Source: Nageia nagi (lineage: Eukaryota > Pinophyta). From it: 64,000 nt of DNA. Positions 11,938 to 22,678 of the stretch are shown here, piece after piece (position 1 is the stretch's first letter; each line of letters opens with the position of its first letter). The translations under genes were made by a program, and so were the position numbers. The notes under the pieces were generated by a model, which had not been told where the DNA came from, ran no database searches, and worked only from the letters and a program-made list of their open reading frames with translations. Location: the NCBI GenBank assembly GCA_050084985.1, contig JBITNC010000001.1, positions 53,816,001 through 53,880,000 on the forward strand, written 5' to 3'.

Positions 11938-12880
11938 CTAACTTCTACCTCTATGTGAACTAGTTGAACGAGGCACATCAACATGCAAAGATTCTTTATC
12001 TATCACACCTTCATCCATCAAGTCTTTTGTTGTTGCATTTAGATTTTCCAATACAAATCTTTCGTCAATAGTAGTTAGTTTTTTCAATACAAATATTTCG
12101 TCAATAGTAGCATTACCAGCATCCAAAATGCTCGAATCTTCTTGAACCCTCACCTTCATTATAGTGTCATAATCCATTCCAATGTACTTGAGCCACACTT
12201 TGACATTATTGTGCATCCTATTCACTTTGATAGTTGTTTCTTTTATCTCAATTGTATTGAGAACACTATGTTGTGCTTTTTTCATATGAATATTGAAGAA
12301 CTTGGTTTCATTCTTTATCATTTCATATTTGGCCTACAATAACAATAATAAATAATTAAAAAACTATGGATATTTGTGCATATCATTTATCAATAAAATA
12401 TCAAAATACTCTAAAACTTACCAAAGTTTTTTCTTTTTCTACTATAGTAATTTCAACAAGGATTTCATCCTTCAATCATACGTTGAAGTATGCTTGTGCC
12501 TTACCATTCAGATATTCCAAATAATCTATCATATTATCAAAAATTGAATCATTGTATTGCTTGTTGCCACCAATCAAACCAAATTATGCTTAAGAAAATA
12601 ATGATTCAATCTTAGCAGGTTCTTTGGATACATTTTGATAAAAAGCCAATCTCTCTAAATGAATTTTGTATTTGAATCTAATCAACTCTATTAATACCTT
12701 TTCTCTATATTCCTATATTTTGAGTTTTTTCAATATCTTTAAAATAAAATCATTTAAGTAGGCTAAACATTGATCACCAATTAAATTTTCTATGGGAAAT
12801 ATAGTCTCACTATCATCATCAAGTGCATCAAGATTATTCTCTTAAGGGGATTTGGCCATTGCAGTCTCTTATTGTGGTTG
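11938..12880 (-). pseudogene. Unidentified minus-strand coding relic
   Basis: A 127-codon frame (12321-11938) contains MKKAQHSVLNTIEIKETTIK and an internal duplication (TIDEIFVLKKL / TIDERFVLENL). Upstream on the same strand, 12420-12600 reads NDSIFDNMIDYLEYLNGKAQ and about 12600-12720 reads RFKYKIHLERLAFYQNVSKE. All are interrupted by stops. The pieces are charged and helical, with no motif I recognise. The order suggests a gene or transposon ORF running leftward with decayed exons. It could be the partner ORF of a DNA transposon, but nothing seen proves that. Confidence 0.3.
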
Positions 12881-13245
12881 AGATTTTTATTGACTTTGTA
12901 TCATCTCATGTGTATCATACATTTTCATAATGTTAGCATTACTTTCAATTCCAAGATATTCTTCATCAAGATTTATGTTGTTCAACACAATAGCTCCACT
13001 TGCATTGGGAACCTCTTTCAATACACTTAAATTAGGATAATCTAAAATTTAAGATAGCACTTGAGTGGATTTCTATCTATTCAATTCAAATATAGTTGAA
13101 ATCCTCTTCTCTCTATTTATCATGGGGATGAAGGTGGTGGAATCAATCTTTGTTATGCTAAATTAGGGGACAAACATTTTGTAAATAATCTATAATTAAT
13201 AAATATTTTGAAAATTAAATATGTTTTGCTTCTTGTAATCATAAA

Positions 13246-13460
13246 CTAAATTAAATAGTTGTTGTGGGGGTTGACCAATTTGTTGTTGTTGTTGGGGTTT
13301 ACCAACTTGTTGTTGTTGTAAGGGTTGACCATATTACTATCATTTTTGGGTTTGACCACTTTGTTATTGTTACAAGGGTTTATTGTGTTGCTTCTATTGT
13401 GGGGAGTAAGCATGTTGTTGTTGTTGGCAAGGTTGAATACCATCATTTGGAGTATTTTAT
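13246..13460 (-). repeat. (CAA)n-based Q/N-rich minisatellite
   Basis: On the minus strand, CAACAACAACAA blocks alternate with GTTGGTCAACCC-like linkers at about 24-bp spacing. One frame encodes QQQQQVGKP-type peptides, another poly-N. It may be the low-complexity part of the same leftward relic as 11938-12880. No independent gene is supported. Confidence 0.6.
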
Positions 13461-13514
13461 GTTATATCAACATCACTATCATCTATACCATGGCCACTTG
13501 ACCTATTTTTAGAA

Positions 13515-13690
13515 GTTTCTATACCTATTTAAAAATAATACAATCATTAATAATGATATTTAAACTGTTAAACATAATAAATTATAATGTCAAAAATTAT
13601 ATAAAAATCAATTTTATACATGTTGATACTTTTATTGTAGCAGGAGGCCCTAAAGAATTCCTCATCCTCATTTTTTGTCATAACAATTGG
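13515..13690. repeat. Dispersed duplicate, copy A
   Basis: This segment includes CAATTTTATACATGTTGATA then TATTGTAG-AGGAGG-CCTAAA and GAATTCCTCATCCTC. It is repeated with small changes at 15195-15370. On the minus strand it reads a short frame with NEDEEFFRASCYNKSINMYK. The two copies bracket a segment containing a Ty3 gag fragment. Confidence 0.7.
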
Positions 13691-14763
13691 GGAGAGTTGT
13701 TTACACCTAAAAGTGGTCACCTTAACATGATCCCACTTAGCTACAACTTTACACACACATTTAATCATATTTAATTATGTTTTAGTCATATTTTACTCCT
13801 AATATCACATATTTTTCAAGTTGTATTATTATTTTTATATTAGGTACACTTGGAAGAATTCAACCAATATTCAAGAGGTAAAATGGTGGTACCATGCCTG
13901 ATATAAATGTAAGTATATCTAACTTGGGGAAGGCATGATGTTAAGATTACATCTCGATAGTCAGTACACTAGTCTTGGGTATTTCTAAATGTTGCTTATT
14001 GATATTGGAATCTTATTATCACTCGAGCAAATATTTTTATCCATATTTATGATCATATGATCGATTTGACTTATCATCATATATGTTATCATTGACCCTT
14101 GTTGGTGACCTCATTCCTTAAGAACTGTAATGCTTTCACTACTGTGCACACCTATGTTGAGCTTACGGAGACTAGTGCACACACTAGTATTCCTTCAATA
14201 ATAGGCCTTGGGGTTCCCACAATAAGGTCACTACTTTTTGATGAGTTCATCTATCATATCCTTAACCATGACACACATAAGGATACACAAGTATTTATCT
14301 TTTACTTTATTCCTTTCTTTGTAGTATGTGTAGATCATTTTACAACTTGACATCTATGTAATTTTGTTATTATGTTACTACATTGTTATATTCCCTTATT
14401 CATGTATGTTTATTTGAGTAAATTATCTTAGATATATCGTACTTAAATATTTATGTGTATTTAGTGCATTTAGGATAAAAACTCTAGGTGATACCAAAAT
14501 ACATATCAACATATTGACACCCACCTTTTATAGCATTTTTTCTCTTAATTATGGTTAGAATATAAAGTGTTCTAAAACCTACTCATCTTTTTACATCAAG
14601 AGCCCTAGGATTCTTGGTTGCATTTGATCAATAATTTTGTGAGTGTGATAAAAACATAACTCTCGAAGTCTTAACCAAATTAATGGCAATGATTGAGTTT
14701 CAATATCTCATTACAAAATCATATACACCCATGATCTAGATCACCAATCAACCTAGTGGAGAT
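13691..14763. other. No recognisable gene
   Basis: Short frames only, including an 83-codon plus-strand frame at 14099 with no recognisable motif. It lies between the two copies of the 13.5/15.2-kb duplicate. Confidence 0.4.
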
Positions 14764-15160
14764 GTGTACATTAGTGTTAACATTGCCACTAATGCTAACA
14801 TGAACACTAGCAATTGTGCATCTAATTCAAGTATATTCACAAATGAAGAATTAAAAAATATTGAATCTCAGGTTGCACAACTCAAGAACAAATTTGGAGT
14901 TCGTGCAGATCAAACAGAGAACAAGGGTAACACATTGAGCATGGAGATTCAAAATACACTCCTTGTTGGTACACAAAACAATCCTAAATTCAAAAATTTC
15001 AATGGTGAGACCGATCCTATCAAATATCTTTAAAGTTTTGAATACAATATGGAGCTTAAATTTGGGGTTAATGATCATTTGAAAGCAAAATATTTTCTTA
15101 TGAGTTTAACTAGTGAAGCTCGCAAGTGGTTTAATAGCTTGGAACTAGGTTTTATAACAT
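14764..15160 (+). pseudogene. Ty3/gypsy gag fragment
   Basis: The frame reads NNPKFKNFNGETDPIKYL, a stop, then SFEYNMELKFGVNDHLKAKY, FLMSLTSEARKWFNSLE. The pattern F-G--DP--YL--F---M...FL-SLT--A--WF-SL is the retrotransposon gag capsid signature of Ty3/gypsy elements. Upstream residues are N/S-rich with a short helical stretch (EELKNIESQVAQLKNKFG). There is no zinc knuckle or pol downstream, since the sequence passes directly into copy B of the local duplicate. This is a truncated relic. Confidence 0.65.
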
Positions 15161-15194
15161 CATATAAATGCACATCAATAACTATTTCCAAAAT

Positions 15195-15370
15195 TTTATA
15201 TACTTATTAAATAAATAATGCAATCATTAATAATAATAATTAAATTTTTGAAAATAATAAATTCCAATATCAAAAAATCATAAAAAAATCAATTTTATAC
15301 ATGTTGATACTTCTATTGTAGTAGGAGGTCCTAAAGAATTCCTCATCCTCTTTTTTCATCATATCAATTG
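15195..15370. repeat. Dispersed duplicate, copy B
   Basis: Second copy of the 13515-13690 segment, in the same orientation, with small substitutions and indels. It ends near a shared CAATTGGGGAGA string. Confidence 0.7.
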
Positions 15371-16950
15371 GGGAGATTCTTTAGGATTTGTATCTAAATT
15401 TCCTCCAACTTCTAGTATATGATATCCTTAGATTGTTGCATCTCTCCTTTTTTACTACACTTGTAATTATTTTTGGCCATAATCATTTTGAGTGGGTTAG
15501 AATACTAACACTATATATTTAATTTGTAAAAACTTAATATAAATAAAAATCACATACATGTAGCTCATTATTTGAAAGAGAAACCTAATTTATTTGAGGA
15601 TAAAGTACATTCAAAAAAGGTGAATTTTTTAAATCGTAGAAATATTCATAGTATAAATCCAACAAATAATTTATCATGCAAATTTTACTTTTATTTTTTA
15701 TAAGCACCTCAGATAAATCATGTCTAATATACTTAGAAATAAAACTAGATCAATCAAATTATTGATTACCTAATGTTTGGAGGACATAAAAAACTAACCA
15801 AAAGGGTGCATCAAAAGGTCTTCCTCATAAAATGATGTGATCTTGAACAAAATAAATAACAGCTTTTTTGAATATTTTTTTAAACCAATTCCCTTGAATT
15901 ACGTTTATGTACAAAATTATAAAAAAAAGTAATAATTTTAGTCAAAAATTAAACAAATCTTATGTTGAAGTCCTTATTCATTACCTTATTCATCAAGAGA
16001 AAGATGATAATGAGATTAAAGGTATCTTTTATCAGCATCATCCAGATTTGCATTGTTCATAATGACACCACCAATAATCTTATGTGGAAGTCCTATAAGA
16101 TTATCAATATCAGTAGAAGATGTACCAAACGTAATCACCCTTGTTGGTAGAACCATGTTAAATATGTTTATGTAATTGTACAAGCTAATCATAAGATTCA
16201 ATATTTGTATGTCCATTTTGCAATATGGCATTTAGCTGACACCATGAAATCTTTGGCATCAACCCATTTGCTTGACACTCTCAGCTTCGCTAACTTTGAA
16301 AATATGGATAGGCGAATGTTACTCTTGAAAATGAAGTGATTTTGAGAAGAAAAAGATATCTTATAATGAACACTTGAAACCTATGATATATACCAGATAG
16401 GGTGAAGGGTAGAGGATGGGGAAGCCTTGGAGGTGTTTTCTAAAAATATAGCCCCTTGTTTATAAGTCTTTATAGCTTGCTAGTAGCTTTTTTTCCTCAT
16501 TTAATTGGTTTATTAAGGTTGAAAAAGTGGTATCTACATTGAGCTTTTGATGGCTTCTAGTTGTTTCATTGACTAAGCAAAGATTTGGCTGACTCAATGC
16601 TGAAGGCATTCCATTTTAGGTTCCATCTAGACTCGTGGAAGTGATTGGACTTTAACTCCTTGGTTGTATCAACAAAAAGATGGATGTCACATATCAAATT
16701 CTTTATTATTTTTTAGTACAATTTAATCAGACCCAAATGTTTTTAATATTAAATGCTAGAGGAATTTTTCCTTGTCACAAACTAGTGTGACCTTAATGTC
16801 TTGTAACATAGGGAGAAAGTTGATGTAGCTAGTTTGCTATTGGGTAATTATGAAAAGTGAAGGTGGGAGAGATGGAGCTTTAGAAATGATTTGTTGATAT
16901 TCAAGCATCCTTAAAACACTAACTATTCCTCTAAAATACCCAATGTTGAA
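15371..16950. other. No identifiable gene
   Basis: A 71-codon minus-strand frame at 16231-16016 (with TSSTDIDNLIGLPHKIIGG) is the longest. I do not recognise it, and it shows no support beyond being open. The remainder is AT-rich. Confidence 0.4.
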
Positions 16951-19640
16951 ATGAAGCAGTGTATCCAAGCATACAAAGTGTTGAGGTTAGAAGGTGTTAG
17001 AGGTGGTCACTGCTCTATTAGGGTGCAAATGGCATCTCCTGATAAGATGATGAGAAATGGTATGGTATGGAATATCATATGCGAAGTAGGTCTTGACAAG
17101 TTCATATGCAAATGCAATGGTCAGGATGATTAGCTTTTGATGGAGGTTCCTAGTTTGTGGGATAATGGAAGCTATAGAGTTAATGGAAAAAGCTTAATCT
17201 TTAATATGTAGACCATAGCATAGGAAATTTTCATGCCAAATAAGGTACTTCATGTGAGGAGAGAATGGAAACTCAACAAATTGGATGTTAAGGACAAATT
17301 TTTGAAGAAAGTGCTAAAGATAAAGGACTTAGAAAAGTATCAAATTGGGGTGGTTAGAAAATTTATCCCCAAGCCTTGGATGATGTTGCAATCATTCTAA
17401 TCAAGTACATGACTTTAGAGGGTAGATATAAAATTCTATTGGCCTCCCATTTCTTCATGCTCAATAATCTCATTTTCTCATGAATAAAGAAAGTCAATTT
17501 CCCTTTCTTTATCTTCAATTCTCTATCTCTATCAGTTGACAAAGTTAAAAGGATTAGATCTTTGGTACCCATGCATGACATTGTAATAAAATTAGTTTAT
17601 GATAGAGCAATCATATTATCACCTAAAAAACTTCCCAAGATTAAATTCCTAATGGATAGTTAGGTTTTTGAGCTAGGAAAGAAGACGAAACTAGGGGAGC
17701 CATTGATTAGCACAATGTGAAGAGTTGAAGTAGAGAAGGAATTACCTAATGTTGCCCCTGATAACCCAAGGTTAGGGGTAAATTAAGTAGGAGTAAGAAC
17801 TATCTCACAAGGCATAAATATGAAAATGGCTTAGCTTTCTTAGATAGAATTGAGAAGCTATCAGATAAATTATAAGCCGAAGGCATGAGTCACACCCTAT
17901 CGAACCCAATTGAGGGTGAGGGAAGAAAGGATTTGAGTAATGATAAACTATAGATGCATGAATCTCAATATGAGGTGGAGGAAATAGATAGCTTGTTGAG
18001 CATAAGCATCAAGTGGGGACAAAAAGGAGAAAGAAGTAGCCTCGAATAAAAGTGGAGTAAGAAGATTGCAACAAAAAAGAAGAAGAGAGTTTATATAAGA
18101 AGGGTCAATAAATGATCTAAGTTAAGAGCACTCTTAATAGAGAAATGGAAGAGCCTTCTATGCAAGATGAGAGGAAGATTACTTTTGAGCCAAGGAGAAG
18201 CACTAGAATCAAAAATAAGCTAGTGTTGTAATTAGAGAATTCAAGTGAAGGAGGGATTGAGGAGACTAAAAAGGAGCATAAGGGAAAAGCCAAAAACTCT
18301 TATGTAGGTGTCGAGCTATCAGAAGAGGAAAGACTTTTGGATCTTGAGAAAACCCATTGTAAACAAGTTCAAGACCCACAAGGGTACATGAGCAAAAGGA
18401 AGGTACAACTAGAGACTTCTAGTGGGGGGTTAAGAAATTTTTACCATTCAAGTAAGGGTAAATCAAAGAAGTTTGTCGAATTTGTAGATGAATTGGAATA
18501 ATTCTCAACCTCTGAAGTAAGTAGTAAGACTTATTCATAGGATTCTTTAGAGTTTTCTATGAAATTGAGTGAGAAATATGGGGGAAATACTAGACCAAGA
18601 ATAGCATATCCAAAAAAATTATTTTTCATGCCTAATTATGTGAGAATTAGGAGCGCTACTAAATTATGGAGCTCCAAAGGAAAGGAATCTTCGATGAGTG
18701 ACATGCAAGTGGATAAGTCCTCAAGCTTAAACTTAGAGGAAAGTATAGAAGTTAATGAGAGGTTCAAAACATCTCAGAGGAGAAATGACTTCATAGAAAA
18801 AACCTTTAAGAATAACCAACAATAAGATTGTACAGAAGATTGTAGTAGGATGTAAAGGTGTATAAATAATAAACTTGAATGACCAAGACCCTTCAGAGTA
18901 GTTCAAAATTAGAGAAATAAGAAAGAAACTCAAAGGATATCTACAAAATCTCTCAAAGAAGGATTCCATGGATGGATTTGAAGGTCAAGTAGAGCCAGAC
19001 CTGGCTAAGGAACCACAAGTGAGAGAGCATAATTTGAAAGCCTCATCAAAAGGATCAAAAGGAGTTAAAAAGTAACATCTAGTTTTCTTTAGAAGAGATT
19101 TTAGCTCAAAAATCCATAATGAAATGTTAACAAAGGCAAAACTCATAAAAGGGGCATAAAGTTCCAAATATGAAGTAGCAGCAAGTCATGGTTTTAAGAA
19201 AATTATGCTCAAGAAAACATATGTTAACTTCTAAAAATTCAACTTTGACAACCTATAGTTCATTTCCATAGATTAGAAGGAAGGATGAAGGCTCTAGTTG
19301 CTTGCTTGGTAATGATGAATGGAGTGTAAACATGAATCTGGTATATAGCTCGATGCTTTCTTATTTATCATAGTTTAAATAGTGTTTGCAAAAGACCTTA
19401 TTAAGCTTATATTTTTATAATTGACATGGAATTAGTTATTTTGTTTATATCTGATCTACCATATGAATGTTAGGGCCTTTGGATATGATACGTTATTTAA
19501 CAGCGAAATTAGCTCCCTATTTTAGATCCAGTACATTGTAGCTATAGTGATAAAGGGCTATAATAGAATTTATTGTAAAAACTATTATTGTAAAGGTTGG
19601 TGAAGATCCTTATAAACTTCACACTTTTTTTATTAATACA
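16951..19640 (+). pseudogene. Decayed retroelement-like gene, LTLEGRYK family copy 1
   Basis: A long plus-strand protein is readable in pieces. 16951-17133 is open (60 codons). About 17360-17620 reads LIKYMTLEGRYKILLASHFF then MLNNLIF and VNFPFFIFNSLSLSVDKVKR. About 18170-18825 stays in one frame with only three stops and includes RKITFEPRRSTRIKNK, then an acidic/basic tail. The same order (a ...LTL(E/D)GRYK... core, then RRK(I/V)T..., then a charged tail) occurs at 26560-27905, so both are copies of one repetitive gene. At 19590-19640 a GTAAAGGTTGGTGAAGATCC string before an AT-rich tail resembles the end of copy 2. Function unknown. It looks like a retroelement or captured plant ORF and is broken in many places. 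Confidence 0.4.
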
Positions 19641-19817
19641 AAATTAGCCCATTAATAAATTAAAAAATAGATAGGGTGATGTAGGTAACCTAGAAATGGA
19701 AAGAATACGATGACCTAATCTCTGGAAATAATTGAAAAAATGAGAAATAGTTGCCAAAATAGTTATTTATAAACCCTCTTATGTTTCATATTTAATGTTA
19801 TTAATGAAAAGTGTCTA

Positions 19818-20158
19818 TTTGCACCATACAACCACTCAATTTCACCATGTAACCACAATACAATTGTATAATTGCAAACATGTAGTGGCTAAGTTACACA
19901 TGCAAATGCCTGATTACATCATGCAACCTCGAAACTATATGTAGTGACCTCTCAGTTGTATGTTACAACCATCTAGTAGAATATTATAATCATTCAATTG
20001 CATGTTGGATTCTTTGATTGTATCATGCAACCTCTCGGTTGCACCGTACTATTTTTTGATTGCACTATGTAATGGAATGACTGCATATTGCAATCGAATG
20101 CTTGCGATTCAACTGAATAGTTGCATATTACAATAGTTCAATTGTAACATGTAGCCAC
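19818..20158. repeat. Array 3 of 21-bp TTGCA/TGCAAC repeats
   Basis: A third, more diverged array of the palindromic TTGCACCATGCAACC-type unit with about 21-bp period. Examples lie near 19830, 19910, 20020 and 20070. It is related to arrays 1 and 2 but has no transposase beside it. Confidence 0.7.
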
Positions 20159-20355
20159 TTCTGGGTATTAAGTGATTTTGGAAAAAAAAATAAACTTGGA
20201 TTCACCATTTTTACATTTATTTTTGAACTCCAATTTTAATTCGTTATCATTTTGATACCCTTTTCCATCAAATTTGCCTTTGATATGAATCTGATTTACC
20301 ATCATTTATATAATTTAAATTGATAAATATGGCCTTAAAAAAACCCTATCATTCA

Positions 20356-20480
20356 TTCATACAGTTGAAAATATCATAGCCATCCACCAAACTTCCACAA
20401 ATGACATACATGTGGATAAGTCTATCTTGCAAAAACTTATGCGAAGATAGGTCAAATTTATGTTTGATGCAATTGATGGC
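20356..20480 (-). pseudogene. PPR-like fragment
   Basis: The minus strand reads LLHYAINCIKHKFDLSSHKF then LQDRLIHMYVICGSLVDGYD and IFNCMNE followed by stops. The pattern L-HMY--CGSL-D---IFN-M is a PPR repeat. It is short and isolated, and related in type to 6995-7445. Confidence 0.55.
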
Positions 20481-20655
20481 ATAATGAAGGAGTTTTCCCT
20501 ATGGAAGGGTAGTGTTGAAAATTCAATTATATAGGAGTTCAATACATGTTAAAGAGCATAGAGAGTAGTGTGTATATGTATTTGTAGTAAGCAAAATATG
20601 CATTACATCCTTCAACTGCATGTCTCGATAGATTTGTATGAGAGTGATATTCATA

Positions 20656-20859
20656 TTACTTTGGTGGGTAAGCGATTATATTGTATGATTCTAAAAATAC
20701 TAACACCAAGAGACCATCACCTTTAAAAGTAACGGAGTTGGTCTTATGGCCATCTAGTTCTACATCATCCCCTAACACCCAATGGGATCCTCCTCGCACC
20801 AATACCTCATTTGCACCACCATACACTTGACAAGAAATGACTAAGATAGTTATCCTACC
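20656..20859 (-). pseudogene. Possible phytocyanin-like fragment
   Basis: A roughly 67-codon open stretch on the minus strand begins GRITILVISCQVYGGANEVL and continues VRGGSHWVLGDD, then VTFKGDGLLVLVFLESYNII. A hydrophobic lead, then EVLV-G---W-L, then V-F--GD-L-VF---YN is reminiscent of plastocyanin-like (early nodulin-like) proteins. The copper ligands and disulfide cysteines cannot be confirmed, and no start codon or second half is seen. This could be a chance resemblance. Confidence 0.2.
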
Positions 20860-21119
20860 AATTGTAGCTAACCCTTGTCTCCCAAACTAAGATGTGATAC
20901 ATCCCTTTTAAATGTTACATTTTTTATAGACATAAAACCCTTCACACCTTGCAATAAGTGCAAAGTCATATTAGGGTTATCACCTATCCCAAGAAGAAGA
21001 ATGAATGCACAGATGAACAACATCAACATCGAGAGATCAAGAAAGCCATGGACTGAATAGAAAATATAGAATGTAAGCCAAATTACAACATTAACCACCA
21101 AATTCCACAACATCAAGGC

Positions 21120-21240
21120 ACTCAGAGCCATAACATTTGATGAAAAATCATTTTCAACTACTCTTTGATGGATGTCCATACCTTCTTCTAGAGCCCCTCT
21201 GATGGCACATGTTGAAATAATATCGTAAAGGTTTTAGAGT
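21120..21240 (-). pseudogene. PPR fragment related to 6995-7445
   Basis: The minus strand reads AIRGALEEGMDIHQRVVEND then FSSNVMALSALM. This is nearly the same protein and DNA segment as at about 7050-7130 (GALEEGMNIHQRVVENGFSS). The similarity ends abruptly downstream, so this is a truncated duplicate of the same PPR source gene. Confidence 0.6.
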
Positions 21241-21895
21241 AAGGCTTTACACCTCATAATCATAGCCACCCTCTCAAAAAATTGAAATGAAATGCAAAAG
21301 GGGTTTTAGATATTAGATAATGTGAAACAAATTTTTAGGTGTTTGCCTATCCTTTTCTTTTAAATTGAATTTGAAGGGCAATTTTTGCCCAGCACCTTAT
21401 GATTTATGTTGGAGGGTTAAATCCGCCACATAAAACCCACCACTAAGACCATATATAGTGGAGCCTTTCTCCCACCTCCTAAAACCTACCTCAATTTGGT
21501 CACCATCAAAAGCCTTTTTCAATCTAGTTTGGATTTTAGTTACCTATCTATCGGAAACAAATTTCTATAATCATAAATAGATTTATAATATAAGTAGAAA
21601 GTATATGGTTTGTGTGTAAATACAAATCATAATTAGTTTTCAATGGTATCCTTAATAAAAAGTCATAAATTGTTAAGAATAATATATTTAAGCATTTCTT
21701 CAATCAACATCTTGAATTTTTTATGAAAAAGACAAGTTGATATAAGTTTTTAGATAGATATGATATAAATCGTAAATTATAATCTTCAAAAATTAATAAC
21801 TCAAGTTCAACGCTATCAAATTCAAGATTAAATATGATCCATTTGACTATTTAAAGATAGAATAAATCATTGTTAGAAAAGAAATAATAAACAAA

Positions 21896-22462
21896 TGTTA
21901 GAAAATGAAGACTACAACCGGCCAGAAAAAAGAAAATAGTTACTTTCTTGTTTGCCATCAAATTTTAGTTGCCAAGGAGCCATGACACCTGTTTATCAGT
22001 TACAAAAGGGTTGGGGATTACCTAACGACCTTCCAGATCCAACTTGGGTTTAATTTGGGTTGGTTTGTACCTATAAATAAGAGGCTTGAGTTGAGGCATG
22101 TAATATGTAGTTTTGACAGCAATTGTGAAGTAGATTGTGATTGTAGTTTGATGTCTTATGTAGATAGTATGTGAGAGAGATTGTAGTGAGGCCTTGTTGT
22201 AACTCCAACGTGAAGGTTGTAGCAAGATTATGTTGCTGGTTTGCTGCTTGGAGGACTTGAAGAATGATATGCAAAAGGGTTGAAAGCTTCTCCGTGGATG
22301 TAGCCTACACTGGGTGAACCACGTTATCTCTTGTGTCTCTCTTGTGTGATTGATGTTCATGGTTGTTTGATTTCAGTAGTATGCTTAAATGTTGTTTCTT
22401 TTTGCCAAGGACCAGAAGAATTATGAATGCTCTTGCTTATATAAACTTATTAAATCCTAACA
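21896..22462 (+). repeat. 5' LTR of copia element 1
   Basis: 567 bp, TG...CA. It contains a TATA box (TATAAATA at 22072-22079), the expected start of element transcription. It is 12 bp longer than the 3' LTR because of an 11-bp duplication (CTCTTGTGTCT) near 22330-22345 and a 1-bp change in an A-run. Confidence 0.95.
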
Positions 22463-22464
22463 AG

Positions 22465-22476
22465 TGGTATCAAAGC
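22465..22476 (+). promoter_or_regulatory. Primer binding site, tRNA-iMet type
   Basis: TGGTATCAAAGC two bases after the 5' LTR. It matches the initiator-methionine tRNA 3' end used by plant copia elements, with one change from the usual TGGTATCAGAGC. Confidence 0.9.
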
Positions 22477-22540
22477 TTGTTGTTGTGTTGGGATTTTGTT
22501 GGTGAATCTTGTGTGTAGATTGGAAACCAGGAAGAGCACT

Positions 22541-22678
22541 ATGGCAGAAGAAGGGAGGCTGAAGGTGGAAAGATTTAATGGGCAAGGTTTTCAGTTTTGG
22601 AAAATGCAAATGGAAGACTACCTCTACCAAAAGGATCTCTATAAACCTCTATAATATAAGAGTAAGAAACCCACTTCT
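22541..22678 (+). pseudogene. Gag N-terminal remnant of copia element 1
   Basis: The ATG at 22541 opens a frame reading MAEEGRLKVERFNGQGFQFW then KMQMEDYLYQKDLYKPL. A TAA follows at 22652-22654. The same frame resumes directly into the long ORF at 22679. This is the usual beginning of a Tnt1-type gag (nucleocapsid precursor). The stop at codon 38 separates it from the rest, so any product of the long frame would need the downstream ATG or read-through. Confidence 0.85.

Noticed and set aside
20656-20859. Phytocyanin-like reading as a real gene
   Set aside because: Kept only as a low-confidence fragment; copper ligands and cysteines could not be confirmed.
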